From: Patescibacteria group bacterium
GTDB lineage: Bacteria > Patescibacteriota > Minisyncoccia > Phycocordibacterales > UBA2100
Length of the DNA stretch: 24,826 bases
Direction: 5' to 3'
Assembly (NCBI GenBank): GCA_015491135.1
Contig: WFWK01000036.1
Coordinates: 1 to 24,826, forward strand
Shown here: one piece after another, positions 7,328-14,691 of the stretch
Layout of the letters: every line of letters starts with the position of its first letter
Position numbering within the stretch: the stretch's first letter is position 1
The notes under the pieces: generated by a model
Seen by the model: the letters and a program-made list of their open reading frames with translations, nothing else
Databases searched by the model: none
What the model was told of the DNA's origin: nothing
Made by a program: the position numbers and the translations under genes

Positions 7328-7380
7328 TAGCAGTTACATGTCTTTGAATCACTTTCACAAACAGTTGCCAAACAAAAATA

Positions 7381-7413
7381 CCCCTGCAAGGCGTTGCCTT
7401 ACAGGGGTTTTTT
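7381..7413. terminator. Bidirectional intrinsic terminator after tRNA-Ser
   Basis: Arms 7381-7392 and 7396-7407 form a 12-bp stem with one mismatch (7387/7401) and a 3-base loop. Six T follow on the plus strand (7408-7413). On the minus strand the stem is followed by TATTTTTG. It ends the tRNA-Ser transcript and would also stop plus-strand readthrough. Confidence 0.85.
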
Positions 7414-7418
7414 GTTTG

Positions 7419-7505
7419 CGGAGGAGGAGGGATTCGAACCCTCGAGGGGATTGCTCCCCTAACACCTTAGCAGGGTGCCCCATTCGACCGCTCTGGCACT
7501 CCTCC
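7419..7505 (-). tRNA. tRNA-Ser(GCU)
   Basis: 87 nucleotides. Acceptor stem GGAGGAG (7505-7499) pairs with CTCCTCC (7426-7420) and the discriminator is G (7419). The T-arm is GAGGG-TTCGAAT-CCCTC. The anticodon loop CTGCTAA has anticodon GCU, reading AGC/AGU. A long variable arm (GGGGA...TCCCC) is typical of a class II tRNA-Ser. CCA is not encoded. Confidence 0.97.
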
Positions 7506-7508
7506 ATA

Positions 7509-7538
7509 AAAGAGCGTCTGCTTTGCAAAACGCTCTTT
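7509..7538 (-). terminator. Terminator of the DUF4430 gene
   Basis: Stem AAAGAGCGT (7509-7517) with ACGCTCTTT (7530-7538), and a small inner TGC-TTT-GCA hairpin. On the minus strand the stem ends in CTCTTTTATGG, a short U-run. It lies between the DUF4430 stop (7579) and the tRNA-Ser 5' end (7505). No clear separate tRNA-Ser promoter was found, so the tRNA may depend on readthrough or on a promoter overlapping this hairpin. Confidence 0.6.
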
Positions 7539-7578
7539 AATACTACCAAAAAGACAAACTTTTGCCAGTTGCCGTCTT

Positions 7579-8031
7579 TTAAATCCCTTTGTACATTTCA
7601 ACTCTTTCCAAAATCACAACCACCTTGTCGCCTTTTTTCAGGCTTACCGTCTCAAGTCCTTTTCCAACAAACTCACCGTTTACATAAATCGCCCAAAACT
7701 GCTTTTTGTCAGCAACTCTGTCACCTATTTTGTAAATGGCTTTTCCGTAATCAAATTGCTTTATTTCCGCTTTCAAATATTTATTCAACAACTCTTCAAG
7801 AGACTGTCCATCGTACTCGGCTTTCAATGAAAATTGCGTGGCGTTTAAATTTAGCTCTTTTGTTTTTTCTTTGTTTTCATTCGCTATTTTTTCATCAACA
7901 GCCTGTTCGGTTTTGTTTTGTTCAACACCGTTTTTAATATTGGCTTTCGGATAAAAAACCCAAACCAAAACCGCAATCACAACAAGCACAACAACATAAG
8001 GGGTATATTTTAAAACTGTTTCTTTTTCCAT
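7579..8031 (-). CDS. Membrane-anchored DUF4430 domain protein
   Basis: 150 residues. One transmembrane helix (about 10-27, ending FYPKA) is followed by a charged linker (30-60) and a C-terminal DUF4430-like domain (about 68-145). The key piece is FWAIYVNGEFVGKGLETVSL followed by KKGDKVVVILERVE. DUF4430 is related to the C-terminal domain of transcobalamin-like and other ligand-binding surface proteins; no catalytic residues are expected. The protein most likely faces outward. It has one of the few clear Shine-Dalgarno sequences here (AAAGGA at 8042-8037, 5 bases before the ATG) with a TATAAG -10 at 8049-8044. Function unknown. Confidence 0.75.
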   Translation of the reverse strand: MEKETVLKYTPYVVVLVVIAVLVWVFYPKANIKNGVEQNKTEQAVDEKIANENKEKTKELNLNATQFSLKAEYDGQSLEELLNKYLKAEIKQFDYGKAIYKIGDRVADKKQFWAIYVNGEFVGKGLETVSLKKGDKVVVILERVEMYKGI

Positions 8032-8074
8032 GTTTTTCCTTTACTTATAACAAACCCATAGTATCATAAAGGCA
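8032..8074. promoter_or_regulatory. Divergent promoter region
   Basis: Plus strand: TTTACT (8040-8045), spacer 16, TATCAT (8062-8067), then 7 bases (AAAGGCA) and the phosphodiesterase ATG at 8075, near-leaderless or with a very short AAGG ribosome site. Minus strand: TATAAG (8049-8044) and Shine-Dalgarno AAAGGA (8042-8037) for the DUF4430 gene. Confidence 0.5.
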
Positions 8075-8587
8075 ATGAAAATAGCAATAGTATCAGACTC
8101 TCATGACGCTTGGGTAAATCTTGAGAAAGCCATAGCGGTTGCAAACGAAGTTGGCTGTAGTACTCTTTTGCATGCTGGTGATTTTGTAACCCCAAGTGGA
8201 ATAAAAGTGTTAAGTAAATTTAAAGGAGAAGTACACTTAGTCTGGGGCAACAACGAGGGAGAGAAAGTGGGGTTCATTAAAACGGTTGAAAAATTTGACA
8301 ACATAGTTCATCACGGAGATGTTATGGAAAAAGAATTTGACGGACTTTTATTTTTCATGAACCACTACCCCACCTTTTCACAAAACGCGGCAGAAAGCGG
8401 AAAATACGATGTATCAATATTTGGGCACACTCACCTGTATCTAAACGAACAAGTTGGAGACACTCTGCTTTTAAACCCGGGAGAGATAGTTGGCACAAAA
8501 ACCGGAACCTCAACAATGATTATTTTTGACACTCAAACAAAACATGCCGAGAAAATAGAGCTGGCTTCAAGTTTATACACTCTTTAG
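8075..8587 (+). CDS. YfcE/MJ0936-type metallophosphodiesterase
   Basis: 170 residues, usual for the small calcineurin-like phosphodiesterases. Metal-binding motifs are complete: SDSHD (7-11, D8/H10), LHAGD (32-36), GNNE (58-61; the family usually has GNCD), MNHYP and FGHTH. Such enzymes hydrolyse phosphodiester model substrates with Mn or similar metals; natural substrates are mostly unknown. Located in the cytosol. Two bases separate it from recG, so the two are co-transcribed. The context suggests nucleic-acid or nucleotide processing but does not prove it. Confidence 0.92.
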   Translation: MKIAIVSDSHDAWVNLEKAIAVANEVGCSTLLHAGDFVTPSGIKVLSKFKGEVHLVWGNNEGEKVGFIKTVEKFDNIVHHGDVMEKEFDGLLFFMNHYPTFSQNAAESGKYDVSIFGHTHLYLNEQVGDTLLLNPGEIVGTKTGTSTMIIFDTQTKHAEKIELASSLYTL

Positions 8588-8589
8588 AT

Positions 8590-10707
8590 ATGAATCCGAC
8601 CGATAAAATAACAGACACCTTCAGACTCACACAAAAACAAAAAGACGCTTTAAAAAAACTAAAGCTTGAAACACTGGAGGATCTGCTTTTGCATGTGCCG
8701 TCAAGATACGAAGATGTGCAAAGCGCTCCGTCCATCTCGCAAATTCAAACAAACACAACCGTAACGGTATACGGCAAAATACATGATGTCAAAAAAACCC
8801 TTTCCTGGAGAACGAAAAAATATGTAATTGAAGCCAAACTCTCCGATGAGACCGCAACGGTAAAATTGCGATTTTTTAATCAAGTGTATGTGGAAAAAAT
8901 GCTTGCCGGAGAACCTTTTGCAAAAGTTACGGGAAAACTCATGGGAAAAACAAACAAGTATTTTGCAAACCCTCAGTTTGAAATTCTCCCGCATTTCACC
9001 AGAGACTCAAACGCGACTCTCGTTCGTATCTACCCTGAGAGCAAAGGAATTACAAGCAGATGGTTTTCGGTTAAAACAGATATTTTAATTTCCCAAGGCG
9101 TACACAAAAAAATAAAAGACCCGATACCAAAAGAGATAATTGAAAAATACAATCTTCCCACCCTATCTCAAGCAATTCTTTTAGCGCACAAACCGAGAAG
9201 TTTAAAAGAAGCCGAAGTCTCACAAAAAAGATTTTCATTTGACAGCGTCTTTTTCATACAACTGCAAAAACAATTGCAAAAGCTCAATATCCAAAGCAAA
9301 AAGACATACAAAATAAACACAGATTCAATAAATGATTTTCTTAAACTCTTGCCGTTTAAGCTCACTGTGGCGCAACAGAAAGCGATAGAAGACACAGTGT
9401 CCGACTTGCAAAAAAACCAACCCTTAAGCAGGCTCATTGAAGGTGATGTTGGCTCGGGAAAAACAGCAGTTGTAGCTGCAGTAGCCTTTGCAACAGTTGC
9501 CACCACCCCGCCGGAGCAAAAAGCGGGAACCTTACAAGTTGCTTATATGACACCCACCGAGATTTTGGCGAGACAACAATATCAAGAGTTTATATCTTTG
9601 TTTAAAAATGCAATTCCTTATAAATTCATAAGAGTCGCTCTTCTTACCTCCTCCGGAGCAAGAGTGTTTCCGTCAAAAACAAACCCGCAGGAAGACACCA
9701 AAATATCAAAAACCCAACTTATCAAATGGGTTAAAGATGGTACTGTTGCCATTGTTGTCGGCACCCACTCTCTTATTCAAAAAAATGTATCTTTTAAACA
9801 TCTTGCTTTGGCGATCATAGACGAGCAACACCGTTTTGGTATAGCCCAACGCGCCGCATTAGCCAAGAAAGATAACAAAATCCCACACCTTATTTCCATG
9901 ACGGCAACCCCAATCCCCAGAACCTTGGCACTGACAATTTACGGCGATTTGGATTTGTCCATAATAGATAAAATGCCCCCGGGCAGAAAAAAAGTCATTA
10001 CAAAAATAGCGACCGAAAAGCAAAGAGGCGATGTGTATAAATTTGTTGAAAAAGAACTGAAAAAAGGCAGACAAGCTTATGTTATCTGCCCGCGGGTGCA
10101 AGAGCCCGATCCGGAAAAAGCCTTGGCCTTAAGAGTTGCCTCTGCTGAGAAAGAATTTGAAAAAATTCAAAAAGCGTTTCCAAAATATAAAATAGGACTC
10201 CTGCACGGTAAAATGAACACAAAAGAGAAAGATGAGGTTATGAGTAAATTTGTATCCGGCGAAATTGATATTTTGGTTGCAACAACTGTTGTTGAAGTGG
10301 GAGTAAACGTCAAAAACGCTTCCGTTATGATTATAGAAGGAGCTGAAAGATTCGGTCTTGCTCAATTGCATCAGCTCCGCGGTCGCATTAAAAGAGGCGC
10401 GCACCAGCCTTACTGTTTCTTGTTTACAACCTCGTCTCAAGATATAAACAAAAAAAGACTTAAAATTTTTGAAAGCACCGATGATGGTTTTAAACTGGCG
10501 GAATACGACCTTAAATTGCGTGGACCTGGCGAGTTAACCGGAAGCAGTCAATGGGGACTGTCGGATTTGGCAATGAAAGCGCTTCAAAACCTAAAGATGG
10601 TCTCGGCCGCAAGAGAAGCAGCCCTGGAGTTGATTAGAACAGGTAAAATACAAAACTACCCCGAACTGTTATCAAAAATAGAAAAAACAGATTTACATTT
10701 TGAATAA
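8590..10707 (+). CDS. recG: ATP-dependent DNA helicase RecG
   Basis: 705 residues, a normal full length. The N-terminal wedge/OB region (about 60-150) is followed by a superfamily 2 helicase core: Walker A GDVGSGKT (285-292), DEQHRFG (411-417), the SAT-type motif SMTATPIPRTLAL, then LLHGKM, ATTVVEVGVNVKNA and QLHQLRGRIKRG. The C-terminal RecG block (LRGPGELTGSSQWGLSDL) is present. RecG remodels stalled replication forks and branch-migrates Holliday junctions. It follows the phosphodiesterase gene by 2 bases with no Shine-Dalgarno sequence, so it is probably translated by coupling. Confidence 0.98.
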   Translation: MNPTDKITDTFRLTQKQKDALKKLKLETLEDLLLHVPSRYEDVQSAPSISQIQTNTTVTVYGKIHDVKKTLSWRTKKYVIEAKLSDETATVKLRFFNQVYVEKMLAGEPFAKVTGKLMGKTNKYFANPQFEILPHFTRDSNATLVRIYPESKGITSRWFSVKTDILISQGVHKKIKDPIPKEIIEKYNLPTLSQAILLAHKPRSLKEAEVSQKRFSFDSVFFIQLQKQLQKLNIQSKKTYKINTDSINDFLKLLPFKLTVAQQKAIEDTVSDLQKNQPLSRLIEGDVGSGKTAVVAAVAFATVATTPPEQKAGTLQVAYMTPTEILARQQYQEFISLFKNAIPYKFIRVALLTSSGARVFPSKTNPQEDTKISKTQLIKWVKDGTVAIVVGTHSLIQKNVSFKHLALAIIDEQHRFGIAQRAALAKKDNKIPHLISMTATPIPRTLALTIYGDLDLSIIDKMPPGRKKVITKIATEKQRGDVYKFVEKELKKGRQAYVICPRVQEPDPEKALALRVASAEKEFEKIQKAFPKYKIGLLHGKMNTKEKDEVMSKFVSGEIDILVATTVVEVGVNVKNASVMIIEGAERFGLAQLHQLRGRIKRGAHQPYCFLFTTSSQDINKKRLKIFESTDDGFKLAEYDLKLRGPGELTGSSQWGLSDLAMKALQNLKMVSAAREAALELIRTGKIQNYPELLSKIEKTDLHFE

Positions 10708-10748
10708 AATAACTTTTGCTTCCAAGCGATACACCCAAAAAGCATTTC

Positions 10749-10760
10749 GGGCAAAAGCCC
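10749..10760. terminator. Weak hairpin between convergent recG and PKD gene
   Basis: GGGC-AAAA-GCCC hairpin in the 57-base gap between the recG stop (10707) and the PKD-protein stop (10765). No U-tract is attached in either direction, so its terminator role is doubtful. Nothing else is seen in this gap. Confidence 0.3.
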
Positions 10761-10764
10761 AAGC

Positions 10765-12279
10765 TTAATACCTTCTTCTGGTTACCGAAACCCAGTGTGT
10801 AATCGGGGTGATATCTTGCAGCGGGCCTCTTCCAAATTTTATTTTCATTTGATATGCGGCGGGAGTTACATAAGTGTGTGTAAATGTGCGCTCAAAAGCT
10901 CCGGAGCAGTCTGCATATGGGTCAGCCTCTTGGTCTTGATCGGCTATAAAATCATCAACCGAAAATTCGCTATTTTCTTGCGCCACAAACTCTTTTCTTT
11001 GTATGCCACTACCATCGCCCCAGTCAATCTCGTAGGAAGTGCAATACCCCCAGGTACCGACAAGCTGAACTTCCACCGTCAAAGGCGCGGGGCCGGTGTC
11101 GTTGTCAACGTTAACTATTGTTGCACCCGGTTGCAAATTGGTAACGTCAATCAACCATCTCTCCCGAATCGGTAAATTTATAATCTTGTCGGGCCCGGCT
11201 CGGAATGTAACTTCATAGGTTCCGACCGAATTGTATATATGTCTTAAATTAAATGTCTTTGGGTTTCTCTGACATGTGTATGTATTAACTTCAAACTCGG
11301 TCGTATCTCCATCTCCCCAATCAACTTGATATGAAGTACATGACGGATGTGTTAAAGTAAATTTTGCATTTACCTCCAGCGGGGCAGGGCCTTCTGTAAC
11401 ATCAATGGAAAACGGCATTATAGCATCACCGACAACTACTGTTGTATAAGCGACAGTGGGCAGTTGCAACCCCAAATTGTTTGGGGTGCTCGCCTCTCCG
11501 GCCCTTAAAACAATGGTGTAGACTCCATTGCGCGGATAAATATGATTAATTCGCACTATGCGCCCTTCGTTATCTTCATCCTCACAATTGTTGGGGTCGT
11601 AGAATTTCTCAAATACTTGAGAGTTGTCTCCCCAATCAATACTGTAAGAAGTGCATGCATTTTTTAATTTAAAAGTCAGCAACACTTTAAAAGGCGCCTC
11701 GCCAAATGCTTGATGAGTTTTTATGTCACTTACCAAGGTGTCAGTGATTTGATCGTTAGTTGAAGTAGCTGTAGAGGTAGAAGTGGTGGCAGTTGAAGTA
11801 GCATTTAAGTTCTCACAACCCAAGGCCATAGCTTCTCGTGTTCTCGGACCAACAACCCCAAAACCGGTTGTGTTGGGAGATCCCCAAGAGATTATACCGT
11901 TTGCAACCTGATATCTCTTAACGGCCCTTTGAGTGGCCAAATCAAATACTCCGGTTATCGCCCCTTCAGGGTAAATGTAGCTGTCTCTGGCCAAAAACAT
12001 TTGAAGTTTTGCTACATCCTGACCACGGTCTCCATAAGCAAGGTTTCGTGTCAAAATAAGGCAAGATAAATCCGGCGGAAAAGAGCGTAAATTTCTTTCG
12101 TTCTCATTTGTTTTTTTGAAAGACAACAGATTATCCAACTTGGCTTTTAAGGTGAAGACTTGGGCCAACATATTTGATACTTGAGTTTGAAACTCCACCC
12201 AAGAGTAAGCCTCTACCCTGTTTGAATTCGTAGAAAAAACAAGAAAAATCAATGCCAGATATGTTGCCACTTTTTTCAT
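10765..12279 (-). CDS. Secreted protein with peptidoglycan-binding domain and three PKD-like domains
   Basis: 504 residues. Signal peptide at 1-24 (hydrophobic core 5-17, likely cut after VEA). A possible coiled helix (28-55) is followed by a PG_binding_1-like domain (about 80-153: DRGQDVAKLQMFLARD, FDLATQRAVKRYQ, GVVGPRTREAM), a Thr/Ser/Ala linker (159-175) and three PKD-like beta-sandwiches with signatures SYSIDWGD (211-218), SYQVDWGDGD (316-325) and SYEIDWGDGS (415-424). Each unit has one Cys just before its signature and one after (209/232, 314/336, 413/458), suggesting disulfide-stapled domains. It probably anchors to the wall through the first domain and displays the others. It overlaps the upstream PKD gene by ATGA (12276-12279). 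No enzyme domain is seen. Confidence 0.85.
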   Translation of the reverse strand: MKKVATYLALIFLVFSTNSNRVEAYSWVEFQTQVSNMLAQVFTLKAKLDNLLSFKKTNENERNLRSFPPDLSCLILTRNLAYGDRGQDVAKLQMFLARDSYIYPEGAITGVFDLATQRAVKRYQVANGIISWGSPNTTGFGVVGPRTREAMALGCENLNATSTATTSTSTATSTNDQITDTLVSDIKTHQAFGEAPFKVLLTFKLKNACTSYSIDWGDNSQVFEKFYDPNNCEDEDNEGRIVRINHIYPRNGVYTIVLRAGEASTPNNLGLQLPTVAYTTVVVGDAIMPFSIDVTEGPAPLEVNAKFTLTHPSCTSYQVDWGDGDTTEFEVNTYTCQRNPKTFNLRHIYNSVGTYEVTFRAGPDKIINLPIRERWLIDVTNLQPGATIVNVDNDTGPAPLTVEVQLVGTWGYCTSYEIDWGDGSGIQRKEFVAQENSEFSVDDFIADQDQEADPYADCSGAFERTFTHTYVTPAAYQMKIKFGRGPLQDITPITHWVSVTRRRY

Positions 12280-13925
12280 AGTCCTAGTAAGTTTCTGATA
12301 AAATCTTTAAAAGCTAGCCAGACCGAGGCGATGTATAGATTATTGCCACTTAGTTTTGAATTCAAAATCGTAACATAATTACCAAACAACTTTTTCCCAT
12401 TTTTTATAACAGACACATAATAAGTACCCGGCTTTTTATACATATGAGAAAATGTTGACGAGAAAGCTTCGCACTTCCCTTTCGGATATGTAATCGTCTG
12501 ATATTCTCCGTCACCAAAATCAATCGTGTAGACTCCGCCCAAACATGAAGCTTCGCTATTGAATATGCCTGTAAAATAAACTGCTTCGCCTTTTCCTGCT
12601 TTACGTGGATATATCATAAGCCTATCTGATACTTGGAATATCCACGGAGGCAATTCAAAAATCTTAATTGGTGGAGTGGATGTAGCAATAACAGTCGGAA
12701 TATCCTCTCCACAGAACGGATCGCCATTGCAAATATCATATATTACTCCGGCATAAATTTTATACAGTCCGGGATAAATTGGAGTAGAGCAAACAGTATT
12801 TGCGGTTGAACTTGAAGTGGTAGCCTCAGAGCCGGAAGTATCACCTGAGGTGGTGGCTGTTGATGAGCCGGATACCGAATTGTCCGCACTGTTTTGAGAT
12901 GAGGTGTTGTTTGATGAGTTGTTGCTTGAAGTTGGCAGGGCGCATTCTCTACTTGTAGGAATCCACGAGAAAGTATGTGTTTGTAAAGGAGAGAACTCTT
13001 CTGTGTTATCAATATTTATGTCCCCTATATAGCCGACTTGTCCATCTTCCGATAGAAACAGTAACCTGATTTTTGGCTTAAATCCTTGTATCTCACCCGG
13101 CAAATTGGCAGTTTTAATTTCTATATTTACCGGTGTCTCCAAAGCAAACTCTTTTCCACCCTGTGGAGACTCTATTTGTATAAATGGCTTTCTATGCACA
13201 AAAACTTGGCATTGTTCAACTTCGGTGTGTTTTTGGCTAGTATTCGGATAATAGGTTTTGTATAAAACTGCAGTATATCCATCTGTGTTGGGCTTGGTAT
13301 AAATATGCCTTATTACATCATATTTTATCTCCGGCAAAGCGCAAAGATATTCATCGGTTTTGCTTCCATCACCCCAATCTATTTGATATTTCATTTGTTT
13401 TTCCGGATTACATACATCGCCACCTAAAGGAATAACGGCAATCGCTTCAAACGGGGTATACCCTCCATTGCTTTCCAAAAAACATTCGGTGGAAGTGGAA
13501 GAAGTTGAATTTGTCGATGATGCCGAATCAGTACTTGTTGAGACTTGCACATCATCACCGTACACAAAAACAGCTAACTTGACAGGAACAATTGAATCAA
13601 GATCACCTTCACCCGCTTTTACAACTACTTGATATGAAGCTGGCAGTAGATCTTGGCGCGGATTGTAAGTGTGTGTAAAAACTCTTGAAAAATCTCCTCC
13701 CAAACATTCTTGCTGAGTATCCGTAACTTCATACTTCAATGGCTCGGACCCATCTCCCCAGTCTATGTAAAAAGATGTACAAGTAAGTTTGCTATCTGTT
13801 TTAACGGTGAGCTCTACTTCCAAAGGTGCCTTTCCAAGGTTTGGAGAAATACTCACCGAAGTTGATGCCAAAGCATCTGCCGGATACCAAAGTAGCGCAA
13901 TTGCAACCAAAATAATCCTAATCAT
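12276..13925 (-). CDS. Secreted multi-PKD-domain surface protein
   Basis: 549 residues from the ATG at 13925. The frame is open for 71 more codons upstream, but 13925 gives a signal peptide (1-20, ending DALA) and sits 7 bases after a perfect TATAAT. Order: PKD-like 1 (about 22-121, IDWGDGS at 54-60), Ser/Thr linker (129-147), PKD-like 2 (about 148-245, IDWGDGS at 182-188), an Ig-like or Wzt-type segment (about 247-325), a long Ser/Thr/Asn-rich linker (331-377), PKD-like 3 (about 428-522, IDFGDG at 468-473) and a short hydrophobic C-terminal helix (530-549). The Cys pairs 49/74, 172/195 and 461/485 repeat the pattern of the downstream protein. Likely a cell-surface or adhesion protein co-expressed with it; binding partner unknown. 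Confidence 0.82.
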   Translation of the reverse strand: MIRIILVAIALLWYPADALASTSVSISPNLGKAPLEVELTVKTDSKLTCTSFYIDWGDGSEPLKYEVTDTQQECLGGDFSRVFTHTYNPRQDLLPASYQVVVKAGEGDLDSIVPVKLAVFVYGDDVQVSTSTDSASSTNSTSSTSTECFLESNGGYTPFEAIAVIPLGGDVCNPEKQMKYQIDWGDGSKTDEYLCALPEIKYDVIRHIYTKPNTDGYTAVLYKTYYPNTSQKHTEVEQCQVFVHRKPFIQIESPQGGKEFALETPVNIEIKTANLPGEIQGFKPKIRLLFLSEDGQVGYIGDINIDNTEEFSPLQTHTFSWIPTSRECALPTSSNNSSNNTSSQNSADNSVSGSSTATTSGDTSGSEATTSSSTANTVCSTPIYPGLYKIYAGVIYDICNGDPFCGEDIPTVIATSTPPIKIFELPPWIFQVSDRLMIYPRKAGKGEAVYFTGIFNSEASCLGGVYTIDFGDGEYQTITYPKGKCEAFSSTFSHMYKKPGTYYVSVIKNGKKLFGNYVTILNSKLSGNNLYIASVWLAFKDFIRNLLGL

Positions 13926-13932
13926 TGTGATA

Positions 13933-13961
13933 ATTATAACGCGATATTTAAAATGTAACAA
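13933..13961 (-). promoter_or_regulatory. Promoter of the PKD-protein operon, predicted leaderless
   Basis: On the minus strand TTGTTA (13961-13956, 4 of 6), spacer 17, perfect TATAAT (13938-13933), 7 bases, then the ATG at 13925. No Shine-Dalgarno sequence. Confidence 0.7.
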
Positions 13962-13997
13962 AGGAGTAACTGTTAAAAACATATTCGCACAGCAGCC

Positions 13998-14100
13998 CCT
14001 ACACCACTTTTTAACATGAAAACCATAGTGATTAATAATAGCCCTTGTGACATATTCAACATATTCTTGGTAAAAGTACCTATAGTGAAAGTGGTGTGGG
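13998..14100. repeat. Long-range 13-bp inverted repeat
   Basis: CCTACACCACTTT (13998-14010) pairs with AAAGTGGTGTGGG (14088-14100): 12 Watson-Crick pairs and one T/G. The arms enclose 77 bases. Confidence 0.7.
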
Positions 14101-14230
14101 ACACGGACTCTATGGTCTTTAGAAAGGGCGAACAACACTCCAGTGTATTATTACACACATTCTCTACGACACTTTACCATGCACAGTGTCTTTATGTACA
14201 TATGCAAATTGGTGCTTATGGTGTGGATCT

Positions 14231-14326
14231 GCCCGCCCAGACTGTAGATTTTCTAATGTGCGCTTGCAATGCAAGCGGGGCGATGTATTTCATCGCCCCT
14301 AGAAAATCTACAGTCTGGGTCCGGGC
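14231..14326. repeat. Nested inverted-repeat element with three-way-junction shape
   Basis: Outer arms 14236-14255 and 14300-14319 are perfect 20-bp complements. Across a 2-base bulge (14320-14321) the stem continues for 5 more pairs (14231-14235 with 14322-14326). Inside are two perfect hairpins: CGCTTGC-AAT-GCAAGCG (14261-14277) and a 9-bp stem 14277-14285/14291-14299 with loop TATTT. The whole 96 bases fold as one branched structure on either strand. No target-site duplication was seen at its ends. Confidence 0.9.
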
Positions 14327-14345
14327 TCGCATTGTTTTCGCCTCG

Positions 14346-14377
14346 CTTCTTGTCTTCGCTAACGCTTTGACAAGAAG
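14346..14377. repeat. 9-bp inverted repeat
   Basis: CTTCTTGTC (14346-14354) and GACAAGAAG (14369-14377), perfect, loop of 14 bases. No T-tract follows on either strand. Confidence 0.75.
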
Positions 14378-14472
14378 ACATGGGTTCAAACATCGCTCCG
14401 CCTTTCGAATCCTGACGCAAAATCAAGCAGATGCTTTTGCTCTGTGCGCACAATCTGCGCTTCACTTGCTTG

Positions 14473-14545
14473 TCCGCCCAGCAGGACTCGAACCTGCGAC
14501 ACGCTGGTTAAGAGCCAGCTGCTCTACCGACTGAGCTATGGGCGG
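14473..14545 (-). tRNA. tRNA-Lys(CUU)
   Basis: 73 nucleotides. Acceptor CCGCCCA (14545-14539) pairs with TGGGCGG (14480-14474), discriminator A. The anticodon stem GCTGG/CCAGC holds loop CTCTTAA, anticodon CUU, and the T-loop TTCGAGT is canonical. CCA is not encoded (the end reads A then CA). Confidence 0.97.
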
Positions 14546-14555
14546 ATGTTTTGTG

Positions 14556-14561
14556 ATTATA
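14556..14561 (-). promoter_or_regulatory. -10 box of tRNA-Lys
   Basis: Perfect TATAAT on the minus strand at 14561-14556, 10 bases before the tRNA 5' end. The -35 is not clear. It lies back-to-back with the tRNA-Leu promoter. Confidence 0.6.
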
Positions 14562-14572
14562 GCAAAAATAAA

Positions 14573-14600
14573 TTGATATTAAAGTCTTTTCTGTTAAAAT
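14573..14600 (+). promoter_or_regulatory. Promoter of tRNA-Leu
   Basis: TTGATA (14573-14578, 5 of 6), spacer 16, TAAAAT (14595-14600, 5 of 6) with an extended TG. The mature tRNA begins at 14610, so the 5' leader is only a few bases. Confidence 0.75.
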
Positions 14601-14609
14601 GACTCCAGC

Positions 14610-14691
14610 GGGCGAGTGGCGGAATTGGTAGACGCGCTTGGCTTAGGACCAAGTGGGGCAACCCGTGGAGGTTCGAGTCCTCTCTCGCCCA
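14610..14691 (+). tRNA. tRNA-Leu(UAG)
   Basis: 82 nucleotides. Acceptor GGGCGAG (14610-14616) pairs with CTCGCCC (14684-14690), discriminator A (14691). The anticodon stem CTTGG/CCAAG holds loop CTTAGGA, anticodon UAG, reading CUN codons. A class II variable arm is present. CCA is not encoded. Confidence 0.97.

Larger units (their letters stand above)
13926..14472. other. Non-coding region rich in inverted repeats
   Basis: About 550 bases between the PKD promoter and tRNA-Lys. Open frames here (14016-14534 plus, 14253-14465 minus) run through the inverted repeats or into the tRNA, have no recognisable protein features and no start signal, so I call no gene. The region holds at least three strong inverted repeats (listed separately) plus smaller ones: GACACT/AGTGTC at 14168-14173/14185-14190 and GCAGAT/ATCTGC shortly before the tRNA end. 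On the minus strand it lies directly 3' of tRNA-Lys and could be read through from it. Confidence 0.7.

Noticed and set aside
7541..7587. Inverted repeat AAAAGAC/GTCTTTT downstream of the DUF4430 gene
   Set aside because: Only 7 bp with an 18-base loop in AT-rich sequence, next to a better terminator at 7509-7538.
7179..7937. Long plus-strand open frame of 252 codons
   Set aside because: Antisense to hicA, tRNA-Ser and the DUF4430 gene; it includes the false peptide typical of tRNA-Ser antisense. The opposite-strand genes have clear family motifs.
13926..14138. 71-codon N-terminal extension of the upstream PKD protein
   Set aside because: Would place the signal peptide inside the protein and start before the TATAAT promoter.
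14319..14328. GTCCGGGCTC, similar to the conserved RNase P RNA segment
   Set aside because: The preceding GAGGAAA and the partner regions of RNase P RNA (ACAGAA type) are missing, and most of these bases are explained by the outer stem of the inverted repeat.
14253..14465. Open minus-strand frame of 70 codons
   Set aside because: Composed largely of the inverted repeats and low-complexity polar sequence, with no ribosome site and no hydrophobic core. A repeat-borne frame is more likely than a gene, though a BLASTp hit to a conserved family would reopen it.
14016..14534. Open plus-strand frame of 172 codons in the non-coding region
   Set aside because: It runs through both arms of the branched inverted repeat and into tRNA-Lys (antisense), where it reads the familiar false peptide of tRNA shadows. 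No start signal or domain.
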